A stretch of DNA of 64,000 nucleotides from contig JAPLFG010000005.1 of NCBI GenBank assembly GCA_026390795.1, positions 286,200 through 350,199 of the forward strand, in the 5' to 3' direction. The DNA comes from Ignavibacteriales bacterium (GTDB lineage Bacteria > Bacteroidota > Ignavibacteria > Ignavibacteriales > Melioribacteraceae). The notes beneath the pieces are model-generated. The model saw nothing but the letters and a program-made list of their open reading frames with translations. It had not been told where the DNA came from and ran no database searches. Numbering within the stretch: position 1 is the first letter of the stretch; each line of letters starts with the position of its first letter. Shown here one piece after another: positions 9,288 through 18,601 of this stretch. A program made the translations under genes and the position numbers.

Positions 9288-9557
9288 TAATTAACCTCTA
9301 AAATTGTAGCACGTAATTTATTCGAAAGGAAAATTCTATAAGAATTTAGATCATCTTAAAACTAATATTATCTTTATTGAGAAATCAGAAATATTCAAAT
9401 TGTCATTCCCAAGTAAACTTATCTACCGGCAGGGGAGAATTTATTAAAATTACATTGAATATCCATTTTCGTGGGAATTATTGATGCTTAAGAATAATTT
9501 TTAAGATGCCTCAACCATAATATTTTTCCATCATAATTATTATGGAGTAAAACAAGT
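9288..9557. other. Intergenic region with inverted repeats, no gene
   Basis: No gene seen. It contains ATTCCCA near 9410 and TGGGAAT near 9475 in opposite orientation around a GC-richer block (TACCGGCAGGGGAGAA), which looks like a worn intergenic palindromic repeat, and two short AT-rich palindromes nearer the propeller gene. Confidence 0.4.
9515..9545 (-). terminator. Possible weak hairpin after the propeller gene
   Basis: A perfect eight-base inverted repeat, CCATAATA (9515-9522) and TATTATGG (9538-9545), with a 15-base loop lies 12 bases after the propeller-gene stop. The stem is AT-rich and no clear U-run follows, so termination is uncertain. It could close the long minus-strand run that includes trxA. 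Confidence 0.25.
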
Positions 9558-10559
9558 TCAGTTAAGTTTAACACCTTCTTCATTAAAAATTGAAATTCCT
9601 CCAAAGTAAGTTGAAAACCATTTATTGTTTTTGGAATCAACAAAGATATTAAAAATTCGGTTATCCTTTAGAGGTGAATTAGCAGTAGTCCAATGTTCCC
9701 ATTTTGTACCATTATAATTGACAACTCCCTCCCCAAAACTGCCAGCCCAAATAACTTTTTTATTATCTTCAACTGCTGAATAAAAACCTTCAATTGGGAT
9801 TTTAGAATTTGATTTTTTATATGACTGGAAATTTTTACCATCAAAAATTACAATTCCACCACTGTATTTATAACTTATCAATTTTTTACCATCTTTCGTT
9901 TTCGAAATCCAATATGCGATATAATCTAATGAATCCACTTTCATATCAGATTCTGATTTCCATTTACCATTAATTATAAACACAAGATCGGCTTGAGTTG
10001 CTAGAATTTTATTGTCAGATTTATCTATATCTATATATGTAACCTTGTTATCATTCAAAATTGAATTCGTCTTGTTATAAATCTTCCACTGTTTCCCGTC
10101 AAATACACCTAATCCTTCTGAAAAAGTACCTACCCAAATATTTAATTTTTTATCCAGCGCAACAGAGTAGATCCAATTCTCCGGTATTTGAGAATTTTTT
10201 ATATCATAAACTTTCCACTTAGATTTTCCATCAAAGACAGCGAGACCTCCTCCCATTGTTCCAATGTATATATTTCCTTTTTTATCAAATGTAATACTAT
10301 ATGCACAATTATTAGGCAATCCAGAATTTTGTGTGTTGAAGACAGTCCAATTCTTTCCATTAAATTTTACAAGACCGGCATCCCAAGTGCAGATCCAGTA
10401 ATTACCTTTAGAATCTTGTGTAACGGAGCGAATTGTATTTGTTGGTAAGCCGCTATTGGTTTTATCGAAATGTTTCCACAAATCCAGCTGTGAAAATAAA
10501 ACGCTATTCCATAAGAATAGCGCTGTAAAAACATATGTCATTTGAATAAACAATTTCAT
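9558..10559 (-). CDS. Secreted two-component-regulator-type beta-propeller protein
   Basis: A 333-residue exported protein. A signal peptide (MKLFIQMTYVFTALFLW..., cleavage probably near SQLD) is followed by about six propeller blades of the Reg_prop type, each with a pattern such as W..F...NSGLP.N...S...D..GN.WI.T...GL..F.G; clear copies end GLVKFNGKNW, GLAVFDGKSKW, GLGVFDGKQW, GIVIFDGKNF and GVVNYNGTKW. In larger relatives this propeller is the periplasmic sensor of hybrid histidine kinases, but here no transmembrane kinase part follows, so it is a stand-alone binding protein. A TTG just upstream could also serve as start; I use the ATG. It lies 17 bases after trxA and probably shares its transcript. 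The ligand is unknown. Confidence 0.85.
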   Translation of the reverse strand: MKLFIQMTYVFTALFLWNSVLFSQLDLWKHFDKTNSGLPTNTIRSVTQDSKGNYWICTWDAGLVKFNGKNWTVFNTQNSGLPNNCAYSITFDKKGNIYIGTMGGGLAVFDGKSKWKVYDIKNSQIPENWIYSVALDKKLNIWVGTFSEGLGVFDGKQWKIYNKTNSILNDNKVTYIDIDKSDNKILATQADLVFIINGKWKSESDMKVDSLDYIAYWISKTKDGKKLISYKYSGGIVIFDGKNFQSYKKSNSKIPIEGFYSAVEDNKKVIWAGSFGEGVVNYNGTKWEHWTTANSPLKDNRIFNIFVDSKNNKWFSTYFGGISIFNEEGVKLN

Positions 10560-10576
10560 CAATGACTAACTAAAAA

Positions 10577-10897
10577 CTAAACTATTTTTGCAAGCTTTTC
10601 TACAAACATTGATTTTGGCACCGCACCTATTACAGTGTCAACCACTTGTCCGCCCTTCAAAAATAATACTGTCGGTATACTCCTAACACCATATTTAATT
10701 GCAACACCTTGATTCTCATCAACATCAAGTTTTCCGACTTTAACTTTACCTTCGTATTCTTCAGCTAGTTGTTCAATAATCGGGGCAATCATTCTGCAAG
10801 GACCACACCACGCAGCCCAGAAATCTACAACAACAGGCAGTTCCGATTTCAATGCTTCACCATCAAAATTATCATCAGTAAAAGTAATTGGTTTCAT
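10577..10897 (-). CDS. trxA: Thioredoxin
   Basis: Cytoplasmic protein-disulfide reductant of 106 residues, the standard length. The active site WCGPC is at residues 30-34, after the VVDFWAAW strand; the conserved cis-proline lies in RSIPT near residue 73, and the C-terminal FLKGGQVVDTVIGAVPK is typical. No signal peptide is present. It follows an acyl-CoA dehydrogenase gene by 39 bases and precedes the propeller gene closely. Confidence 0.97.
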   Translation of the reverse strand: MKPITFTDDNFDGEALKSELPVVVDFWAAWCGPCRMIAPIIEQLAEEYEGKVKVGKLDVDENQGVAIKYGVRSIPTVLFLKGGQVVDTVIGAVPKSMFVEKLAKIV

Positions 10898-10936
10898 TTT
10901 ATTAACTACTCCTCAAATAAATTATAAAAAATATTT

Positions 10937-12079
10937 TTAAACAACACCGTTCTTTTTTAAAACTTCTCGTGCAATAATTCCTTTTTGTATTTCGCTTGTC
11001 CCCTCGAAAATTCTATTTATACGTGAATCGCGGTAAAATCTTTCTATTGGAAGTTCACGAGAATAACCCATTCCTCCATGGATTTGGACCGCATAATCTG
11101 CAATTTTATCCAAAGATTCCGAACAAAAAACTTTGACGATTGCGGATGTACGTCCAACATCTTTTTTAAGATCGTAATCCATCGCGGTACGATAGACTAA
11201 AGATTCCATAGCATATAATAATGTTGCCATTTCAGCAATCATAAATTGAATTGCTTGAAAATTAGAAATTGACTGATCGAACTGTTTACGTTGTTTAGCA
11301 TACTGAACAGATAATTCCAGAAGTTCTTTTGATGCGCCAAGACATGCAGCACCTAAACCTAATCTTCCTGCATTTAAAGTTTTCATAGCAAGAATAAAAC
11401 CTCTTCCATCTGTACCGATTAAATTTTCCTTTGGAATACGAACATTATCAAATGTAATAGCATTGGTTGAACTTCCTTTTATTCCCATCTTCTTTTCTGC
11501 TGGTCCAGCATGATAACCTGGAGTACTTGTTTCAACAATAAACGCACTCACCCCTTTTTCAGTTCTCGCAAAAACGGAAACTATATCTGCAATACCGCCG
11601 TTTGTGATCCACAATTTCTCGCCGTTGATTACCCATTCATCGCCTTCAAGACGAGCTCGGGTTTTTACATTAAAAGAATCCGAACCGGCTTGTGCTTCTG
11701 TTAAACAGAATGCACCGATTTTTTCACCTTTAGCAAGAGGTACAAGATATTTTTGTTTCTGTGCTTCTGTTCCCCCAAGATAAATTACATTGGATCCGAT
11801 CGATTGATGAGCACCGATAAATGTAGCCGTTGACATACATCCTCTGGCAATCTCTTCCTGCATTAAACAGTAACCAACTTCTCCAAAACCTCCACCGCCA
11901 TATTCTTCGGGAAACGCAACACCTAAAAATCCAAGCTCTCCAAGTTGTTTGATTAACTCCATAGGAATTTTTTCATCAGAATCTATTTTTGCCGCAATAG
12001 GTTTAATTTCTTTGTTTACAAAATCGCGAGTCATATCGCGAAGCATTATTTGTTCTTCGGTAAATCCGAATTCTGTCAT
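10937..12079 (-). CDS. Acyl-CoA dehydrogenase
   Basis: FAD-dependent alpha,beta-dehydrogenation of an acyl-CoA thioester; 380 residues, typical of short/branched-chain enzymes. The N-terminal helical domain starts EFGFTEEQIMLRDMTRDF; the middle beta domain has the FAD/substrate signature AFCLTEAQAGSD; the C-terminal domain has QIHGGMGYSRELPIERFYRD and IFEGTSEIQ, whose Glu is the catalytic base of most family members. The exact chain-length preference cannot be read. It lies 11 bases after the SDR-type reductase gene, which suggests a joint role in fatty-acid metabolism. Confidence 0.93.
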   Translation of the reverse strand: MTEFGFTEEQIMLRDMTRDFVNKEIKPIAAKIDSDEKIPMELIKQLGELGFLGVAFPEEYGGGGFGEVGYCLMQEEIARGCMSTATFIGAHQSIGSNVIYLGGTEAQKQKYLVPLAKGEKIGAFCLTEAQAGSDSFNVKTRARLEGDEWVINGEKLWITNGGIADIVSVFARTEKGVSAFIVETSTPGYHAGPAEKKMGIKGSSTNAITFDNVRIPKENLIGTDGRGFILAMKTLNAGRLGLGAACLGASKELLELSVQYAKQRKQFDQSISNFQAIQFMIAEMATLLYAMESLVYRTAMDYDLKKDVGRTSAIVKVFCSESLDKIADYAVQIHGGMGYSRELPIERFYRDSRINRIFEGTSEIQKGIIAREVLKKNGVV

Positions 12080-12090
12080 CTCTCTTTCCG

Positions 12091-12915
12091 TTATTTAATT
12101 ATTTGACTAGTTTTTTCGCCGATGAAATTTACAATGTATTCAGCGCCGTCAACTCCAAGAACATTACCAGAAATCCAATCGGCTCTTTCATCGCAGAGCA
12201 GAACAATTGCCCTTGCAACATCTTCCGGTGTTGTTAATCTGTTATGTGGATTTTTCATTTTAGCAGCGTACATCATTTTATCGAACATTGGAATTTTGTT
12301 TCCCGCAGGAGTATCTGTAACACCAGCCATAATTGAATTGCAAGTAATTTTCATGAAGCCAAGTTCAACAGAGAGTTGACGAATGTGAGCTTCTAATGCG
12401 GCTTTAGCTGCCGATACAGCACCGTAGTTTGGAATCACTGTATGAGAACCGGCACTTGTAAGAGCAAAAATTCTACCGCCGTGCGCAAACAATCCTCTGT
12501 TAATTAATCCTTGTGCCCAATAAACCAATGAGTGAGCCATGACTTCTAAAGTCATACTCATTTGAGCCGGAGAAATACAATCATTTGGATTCCTAGATAT
12601 GAATGGTTTTAAAGTACCAAAAGCGAGCGAGTGAATTAAAACATGAACTTGCGGATGTTCTTTAATTGCAAACCGTTCCGTCATTTCATCAAGAGTATCG
12701 TTGATCTTTATTTGATCTGCAGCATTAATATTGAAGAAGATTGCTCTCTGCCCGGTTCGTTCAATTTTTTTTATTATTTGCTGTACTTGAGGCATTGTTG
12801 CCTGGCGGTCGAGATGTATACCGAAAATACTGTAGCCGTGTTTTGCAAGTTCAACTGCTGACGCTCCGCCGAATCCGCTTGAAGCTCCTAATATCAGCGC
12901 CCACTTCTGTTCCAT
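12091..12915 (-). CDS. Short-chain dehydrogenase with FabI/FabL-like Tyr-x6-Lys motif
   Basis: A 274-residue NAD(P)H-dependent SDR-family protein. The nucleotide-binding GASSGFGG is at 10-17. Instead of the ordinary SDR YxxxK, Y164 is followed by six residues and K171 (YGAVSAAK), the arrangement of enoyl-ACP reductases FabI and FabL; the following AALEAHIRQLSVEL is also like FabL. The C-terminal VLGVDGAEYIV matches the SDR end. It is therefore probably an enoyl-acyl reductase of fatty-acid synthesis or a related lipid pathway, but sequence distance from classical FabI leaves other activities open. It is cotranscribed with the acyl-CoA dehydrogenase. Confidence 0.75.
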   Translation of the reverse strand: MEQKWALILGASSGFGGASAVELAKHGYSIFGIHLDRQATMPQVQQIIKKIERTGQRAIFFNINAADQIKINDTLDEMTERFAIKEHPQVHVLIHSLAFGTLKPFISRNPNDCISPAQMSMTLEVMAHSLVYWAQGLINRGLFAHGGRIFALTSAGSHTVIPNYGAVSAAKAALEAHIRQLSVELGFMKITCNSIMAGVTDTPAGNKIPMFDKMMYAAKMKNPHNRLTTPEDVARAIVLLCDERADWISGNVLGVDGAEYIVNFIGEKTSQIIK

Positions 12916-13017
12916 TTATTTTTCCTTCTTTGTTTATTGCGGCCCAAACTTAAGAAATACGAAAATGAAATCAAATCTAACTTAGAGTAAACAAGTGATC
13001 GTTGTCCATTAGAAATC

Positions 13018-16000
13018 TTATGATGGAAAGTAGACAACTGATTCTTCACCAAGAAGTTTTTTTACTTTGAGAATGAATTCAGAATTGAAAGCAATTTTAT
13101 AGTTGATATGAAATTCACGGTTGATTCCTTCTTCTCTCAGACAAACTAAAACGGGCATTGAACCATCATATTCTTCCATCAATTTTTTTATCTCGGATAT
13201 TTTTGAATTGTCATGTAAAGATGTGTCAACAATTAATCCGATTCGTTTGGTAAGTTTTTGTTTTACATCATCCAATGAAAGCGCTTCATCAACATGAAGT
13301 TTAACCGCATCGCCGCTGCTTTCAAGTCTTCCTGCTACTAATATTGTTGACTCAGGTATTATTAAATCTTCACAAGTTTTATAAACTTTCGAAAACATAA
13401 GACATTCACATGAACCGCTGAAATCATCCAGTTTAAAAAACACCATCTGATTTCCGCGTTTATCAATTTTTGTTCTGACTTCAGTTACAACTCCGCATGC
13501 GCGCACGGATTCAGAAAAATTATATGTTTCCGTTTCACCTAGATGAACCGTGGCAAATGAACGGTATTCAATTTCATATTTTCTTAACGGATGATCGGTT
13601 AAATAAAATCCAAGCACTTCTCTTTCTTTAGCAAGTCTGTGTTTGGCTTCCCATGGAGAGATATCCGGCAATTTGGGTTCATGTATGTGCATCGCATCGG
13701 AATCCCCGCCGAATAGACTATCCGTATGTGAATTTTTTACAGACTGTGCTTTACCGCCGAAACTTAGTGCATCTTCAACAGCTAGAAAATTTTGTGCACG
13801 GGATCCGCCGCAGAGATCGAACGCACCGGAAAGAACTAATCCTTCCAACGCACGCTTATTTACAACACGCGTATCAACATTCGAACAGAAATCATAAATG
13901 CTTTTAAAACTTCTTCCTATTCTTTGATGTGCTAATTTTATTTCTTCAACAGCATTCACACCGACATTCTTAATTGCACTCATTCCAAAAATTATTTTTT
14001 TATTCTTGACTGTGAATTTTACTGTTGGGTTATTTATATCGGGTGGCATCACTTTAACATTAAGCTTACGGCAATCTTCTAAGAGATTGGTTACTTTATC
14101 TGTGTTGCCATATTCGTTGGAAAGATTTGCTGCAAGAAATTCTTCCAGGTAATTTGCTTTCAAATAAGCGGTTTGATAGGCTACTATCGAATACGCAACC
14201 GCATGACTTTTATTAAATCCGTAATTGGCAAATTTATCAATCGCTTCAAAAATTTCTTCTGCAGCTTTTTTGCTGATTTGATTTTTAATTGCACCTTCAA
14301 GAAATTTTTCTTTTTGTTCTGCCATTGATTTTAAATCTTTTTTGCCCATCGCACGTCGTAGCAAATCCGCTTCGGCAAGACTCATATTTCCGACTTTATT
14401 TGCAATCTGAATAACCTGTTCTTGATAAACAATTATTCCGTTTGTCTCTTTCAATATCGGTTCAAGAATAGGATCCAAATAAATTATTTGTTTTCTTCCA
14501 TGTTTACGCGAAATAAAGTCATCTATAAATTCCATCGGACCGGGACGGTACAAAGCATTCATCGCAGCCAAATCATTAATTGTACTCGGTTTAAGTTTTT
14601 TCAGATACTCACGCATCGGACTACTTTCAAACTGAAATACCGCAGTTGTCTGACCTTTGCTAAACATCTCATATGTTTTGGGATCATCGGTGGGGATGTT
14701 ATCAATATCAATTTCAAGATTGCGGGTTTGTTTAACTAGTTCGAGTGTATCTCTTATAATAGAAAGCGTCCGCAGTCCAAGAAAATCCATTTTCAATAAA
14801 CCGGCTTCTTCCAGATCTTTCATATTGAATTGCGTAACAATCGAATTATCATCTCCATAAATTGCGAGAGGAACGAAATCGCTCACTTCACCCGGAGTGA
14901 TTACAACGCCGGCTGCATGTTTAGAAGCGTTGCGATTCATTCCTTCAAGAATTCGCGCATACTTTATTAATTCTTGAATTTGCGGATCGTCAGATTTATT
15001 AACCCACGCAAGTTCGGGCACTTCTTTCAACGCCTGGTCAAGATCATAAACACGTCCAAACTTTGATGGAATCCACTTTGTTATTTTTTCAACTGTGGGA
15101 ATAGAAATTTTCAGAACACGCGCAACATCTTTTAAAACTGCGCGCGAAGACAATCTATTAAATGTAATAATTTGTGCAACTGATTTTTCACCGTACTTTT
15201 CTTTAACGTAAGTAATTACTTCTCCACGCTGATCATCCGCAAAGTCCACATCTATATCGGGCATTGTTTTACGTGCCGGATTTAGAAATCTTTCGAAAAG
15301 TAAATCGTATTTCAGAGGATCTACATTTGTAATTCCAAGAATATATGCAATGATGCTTCCTGCTGCACTTCCGCGACCGGGACCTACGGGAATACCGCGT
15401 TTCTTTGCTGCATTAATAAAATCCTGGACAACAAGAAAATATCCGGCATACCCCATTTCATTGATAACTTTCAATTCGAATTTGAAACGCTCTTCAATTT
15501 CGGGAGTTATGATTTTAAACTTTTGTTCAAGCCGTTCTTCCGAAAGCTTTGCCAAATATTCTTCTAAATTATTTGCCTTAGAGTCAGATGGAATTGGAAA
15601 CTGCGGAAACTGATGTCCGCTAAAATCAATTTGAAGATTAATTTTTTGTTCAATCTCAAGTGTATTTTCAATTGCGCCGTTAAAATTTTTGAAAAGTTTT
15701 TTCATCTCATCGGCAGATTTGAAATAAATCTGATCGGTTCCATACCTTAATGCTTTATAATCAACGGCTCCGGTTTTATCACCAAGATGAATTAAAATAT
15801 TATGAGCAATCGAATGATCTTTTTCGATGTAATGAATGTCATTGGTAGCAACAAGTTTAATTCCCAGATCGCGAGCAAGTTTCGGCATTCCTTCAAGAAC
15901 CGGTCTTTCAACTTCCATTCCGTGATCTTGAATTTCCAAATAGAAATCATCATCAAATAATTCTTTCAATCTAATTGCCGTTGATCGCGCTTTTGCATAG

Positions 16001-16476
16001 TCGTCATTTATGAGCGGCGTTGCTATTGGTCCGGCAGGGCAGGCAGAAGTACATATCAATCCTTCGCTATATTTAGTTAGCATTTCAAAATCAATTCTTG
16101 GACGGTAATAAAAACCTTCTGTGTAACCTATAGTAGAAAGTTTCATCAAATTTTTATAACCGATTTCGTTTTTGGCAAGAAGAAGAAGATGATTGTATGG
16201 TTTCGCTTTTCTTTTTGGATAATCCGGATCATCTCCCTTACGGTCGAAACGTGTCCCATCTATCACAATATACGCTTCCATTCCGATGATCGGTTTGACT
16301 CCGGCTTTCTTCGCCTTCTTATAAAACTCTCCTACTCCGAACATCACACCGTGATCGGTAAGTGCTACAGCATGCATTCCGTTTTTCTGTGCCGCATGGA
16401 TTAAATCTTCAACCGTGCATGCACCGTCTTGCAGACTATAATGAGAGTGATTATGTAAGTGAATAAAATCCGACAT
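13018..16476 (-). CDS. dnaE: DNA polymerase III subunit alpha
   Basis: Replicative DNA polymerase, 1152 residues, normal for DnaE. The N-terminal PHP domain has HLHNHSHYSLQDG and ALTDHGVMFG; the polymerase domain has GPGRGSAAGS and the catalytic aspartates in PDIDVDF near residue 405, then NASKHAAGVVI, YRPGPMEF and VYQEQVI; the helix-hairpin-helix part has GFNKSHAVAYS; near 990-1070 is an OB-fold (VRACGVVTEVRTK...GNQMVFFKLDD). An AGGAA precedes the ATG. Its position next to dut is reasonable for DNA metabolism, but the operon continues into fatty-acid and polysaccharide genes. Confidence 0.98.
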   Translation of the reverse strand: MSDFIHLHNHSHYSLQDGACTVEDLIHAAQKNGMHAVALTDHGVMFGVGEFYKKAKKAGVKPIIGMEAYIVIDGTRFDRKGDDPDYPKRKAKPYNHLLLLAKNEIGYKNLMKLSTIGYTEGFYYRPRIDFEMLTKYSEGLICTSACPAGPIATPLINDDYAKARSTAIRLKELFDDDFYLEIQDHGMEVERPVLEGMPKLARDLGIKLVATNDIHYIEKDHSIAHNILIHLGDKTGAVDYKALRYGTDQIYFKSADEMKKLFKNFNGAIENTLEIEQKINLQIDFSGHQFPQFPIPSDSKANNLEEYLAKLSEERLEQKFKIITPEIEERFKFELKVINEMGYAGYFLVVQDFINAAKKRGIPVGPGRGSAAGSIIAYILGITNVDPLKYDLLFERFLNPARKTMPDIDVDFADDQRGEVITYVKEKYGEKSVAQIITFNRLSSRAVLKDVARVLKISIPTVEKITKWIPSKFGRVYDLDQALKEVPELAWVNKSDDPQIQELIKYARILEGMNRNASKHAAGVVITPGEVSDFVPLAIYGDDNSIVTQFNMKDLEEAGLLKMDFLGLRTLSIIRDTLELVKQTRNLEIDIDNIPTDDPKTYEMFSKGQTTAVFQFESSPMREYLKKLKPSTINDLAAMNALYRPGPMEFIDDFISRKHGRKQIIYLDPILEPILKETNGIIVYQEQVIQIANKVGNMSLAEADLLRRAMGKKDLKSMAEQKEKFLEGAIKNQISKKAAEEIFEAIDKFANYGFNKSHAVAYSIVAYQTAYLKANYLEEFLAANLSNEYGNTDKVTNLLEDCRKLNVKVMPPDINNPTVKFTVKNKKIIFGMSAIKNVGVNAVEEIKLAHQRIGRSFKSIYDFCSNVDTRVVNKRALEGLVLSGAFDLCGGSRAQNFLAVEDALSFGGKAQSVKNSHTDSLFGGDSDAMHIHEPKLPDISPWEAKHRLAKEREVLGFYLTDHPLRKYEIEYRSFATVHLGETETYNFSESVRACGVVTEVRTKIDKRGNQMVFFKLDDFSGSCECLMFSKVYKTCEDLIIPESTILVAGRLESSGDAVKLHVDEALSLDDVKQKLTKRIGLIVDTSLHDNSKISEIKKLMEEYDGSMPVLVCLREEGINREFHINYKIAFNSEFILKVKKLLGEESVVYFPS

Positions 16477-16515
16477 TTAAATTCCTAATTACGGATTGCA
16501 AATGGAGAATTTTTT

Positions 16516-16543
16516 AATTCTCAATTCGCAATTCTAAATTTTC
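16516..16543. repeat. Heptanucleotide tandem repeat between dut and dnaE
   Basis: Four consecutive seven-base units on the plus strand, AATTCTC, AATTCGC, AATTCTA and AATTTTC, fill most of the 69-base spacer between dut and dnaE. The same unit family recurs inside murE. Confidence 0.7.
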
Positions 16544-16545
16544 AA

Positions 16546-17001
16546 TTACTTTTTTCCCGTGTGTCCAAAACCGCCTTCGCCCCGAGTACTATTGTTCAGT
16601 TCATCAGTTAAAATCAAATTTGCACGGTAAACTTTGGATAAAACCATTTGCGCAATTCTATCGCCGCGTTTTATTATAAAATCATCCTCGCCAAAGTTGA
16701 ATAAGATTACTTTTATTTCTCCACGGTAATCCGAATCAATAGTTCCCGGAGAATTTAAAACACCGATTCCATTTTTTGCAGCTAGTCCGCTTCGTGGTCT
16801 AATCTGTATTTCATACCCGTCTGGAATTTCTACACGCAAGTTTGTCGGGACCAAACCGACTTTCCCTTTTTCAATTTTCATTTCTGTTTCAACTGCAGCG
16901 CGCAGATCTAATCCGCTGCTGCCCTCGGTTGCATATTCCGGTAGAGGAATATCTGAGAATAAGTTTGCAATGTGCTGAATTTTTATTTTGATTGGTTTCA
17001 T
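16546..17001 (-). CDS. dut: Deoxyuridine 5'-triphosphate nucleotidohydrolase
   Basis: Hydrolyses dUTP to dUMP and pyrophosphate, keeping uracil out of DNA and feeding dTMP synthesis. At 151 residues it has the size of the homotrimeric family. All five motifs are visible: SSGLDLRA (1), RPRSGLAAKNG (2), GTIDSDYRGEI (3), GDRIAQMVL (4) and the glycine-rich GEGGFGHTGKK tail (5). It is transcribed towards dnaE, with the heptad repeat in between. Confidence 0.97.
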   Translation of the reverse strand: MKPIKIKIQHIANLFSDIPLPEYATEGSSGLDLRAAVETEMKIEKGKVGLVPTNLRVEIPDGYEIQIRPRSGLAAKNGIGVLNSPGTIDSDYRGEIKVILFNFGEDDFIIKRGDRIAQMVLSKVYRANLILTDELNNSTRGEGGFGHTGKK

Positions 17002-17087
17002 ATCATACTTGATTTTTGTAATGGGAAGTTAACATAAAAGAAAAATTTATTTTGCTTGCTTTTAAAAAAGTTTAAGAAGATTAAAAT

Positions 17088-18551
17088 CTACTTGACACGA
17101 AAAAGCATTTTTACCAAACGGATAATTTCATTTTTTTCTACCACTTTCATAACTAAAAGTGAAAGAACAAATCCAGCCAACAAAAATATTTTGTAAAAGA
17201 AATTAAGTCCGACCTGATAATACAAGTAATAGTAGAGTAAACAAGTGATTGAAATCAAACCTAGAATTTTGAATATTTTTCCAAATTCATATTTAATCGG
17301 ATAATATTTTTGTGAAAAGAAATAAAGACCCGCTGCCATAACAATATAACTTGCAAGTGTTGCAAGCGCGGCGCCAATAATTCCAAGTAATGGAATCAAT
17401 AAAATATTTACGACAACGTTGACCACTGCCCCGGCACCGGTTACATAAGGAAAGTATTTAGTCTTCTCCTCAATATAAATTCCCGCTTGAAAATTATAAT
17501 AGATTCCGTTGAAGAGATAAGCCAGAAGTATAATTGGTACGATCGTAATCCCGCTTAAATATTCTTTTCCAATGATCGATTTACCTGGAAGAAATTGGAA
17601 GCGCGCAAAATCTTCCACAAATAATGTTAGTATAATCCAGATTAAGCTCGAGACAATTACAAAGAGGGTTAGAACTTTTGCAAACAACTCTTTGGCGTTT
17701 TTTTCTTTTGCATTGGTTAAGAAAAATGGCTGCCATGCAAATTGGAACATTGAAGCAAAAAGCATCATGAAAATACCAAGCTTATAATTGGCTTGATAAA
17801 TTCCAAGTGTAGATTCATTTGTCATTGCTAAAACAACCGGTCTATCAACAACCTGTACAATCATCGCAGCCATACTTGCCGGTAAATACGGCAAACCAAA
17901 TTTTAAATACTTTACAAGTAATTCTTTATCAATTTTTAGGTGAAGCATTTTAAATATATCGGGAGTAAAAACAAAAAATGAAAATGCTGAAGCAATTAGA
18001 TTTGCAATAAAGATCGCTTCAATTCCCATCTTGTATTTGAGAACGAGAATGAAGTTAAGTGAAATATTTAAAAGAATGTTTGTGAGTTTGATAGCCGTAA
18101 ACTTACCGGCTTTTCTTTCTAAACGTAGATTTGCAAAGGGCACTATTGCGAGAGTATCAAAAATTAAAATGAGAATTAGATAATAATAAAGTTTAGTTAA
18201 CTCTGCCGGAATTTCCATTACATGACTGAGCGGAGTTTTCAATAAGTAAAGAAAAACTGATAATACTATTGATGTGAGAAAAACAAAAAGGTATGCTGTA
18301 GAAAATATTCTCTTCTTTTCACTTTTGTCATTTAAGGATGCATATTTCATGAATGCCGCATCCATTCCATAAATGAAAACAATATTTAGAAAAGCTAGAT
18401 AAGCATATATATTAGAGTAGATACCAAAATCGTGTGTATTGATTACGTTTGTGTAAAATGGGACAAGAAAAAATCCAAGGAATCTTCCTATAATAGTACT
18501 AATGCCGTATATGGCGGTGTCTTTGGTGAGTTCTTTTATTTTTTCTATCAT
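17088..18551 (-). CDS. Polysaccharide flippase (Wzx/MATE-like, MOP superfamily)
   Basis: A 487-residue protein with about 12-14 predicted membrane helices and no soluble domain. The start MIEKIKELTKDTAIYG followed by ISTIIGRFLGFFLVPFYTN is typical of oligosaccharide flippases that move lipid-linked units across the inner membrane. It is one of three such genes in the window and closes the glycosyltransferase run that begins at 30592. Whether it handles the same glycan as the other two, or lipid-linked material for another polymer, cannot be decided from sequence. Confidence 0.88.
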   Translation of the reverse strand: MIEKIKELTKDTAIYGISTIIGRFLGFFLVPFYTNVINTHDFGIYSNIYAYLAFLNIVFIYGMDAAFMKYASLNDKSEKKRIFSTAYLFVFLTSIVLSVFLYLLKTPLSHVMEIPAELTKLYYYLILILIFDTLAIVPFANLRLERKAGKFTAIKLTNILLNISLNFILVLKYKMGIEAIFIANLIASAFSFFVFTPDIFKMLHLKIDKELLVKYLKFGLPYLPASMAAMIVQVVDRPVVLAMTNESTLGIYQANYKLGIFMMLFASMFQFAWQPFFLTNAKEKNAKELFAKVLTLFVIVSSLIWIILTLFVEDFARFQFLPGKSIIGKEYLSGITIVPIILLAYLFNGIYYNFQAGIYIEEKTKYFPYVTGAGAVVNVVVNILLIPLLGIIGAALATLASYIVMAAGLYFFSQKYYPIKYEFGKIFKILGLISITCLLYYYLYYQVGLNFFYKIFLLAGFVLSLLVMKVVEKNEIIRLVKMLFRVK

Positions 18552-18601
18552 TTCAATACAGGATTAAACCGAAGAAAAGAATCTCCGGCAAAAATTAAAA
18601 T

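Noticed and set aside
9486-9508. Palindrome CTTAAGAATAATTTTTAAG as a terminator
   Set aside because: The stem is entirely AT with a one- or three-base loop and no U-run; too weak to call.
13643-13907. Two overlapping plus-strand frames opposite dnaE
   Set aside because: Both lie wholly within dnaE, in different frames, and have no sequence pattern of a protein family.
16516-16543. Possible CRISPR or attachment site
   Set aside because: Units are only seven bases, with no spacers and no cas genes nearby; it is a short tandem repeat.
17088-17099. TTGACA near the end of the flippase gene as a plus-strand promoter
   Set aside because: It lies in coding sequence and no plus-strand gene follows.
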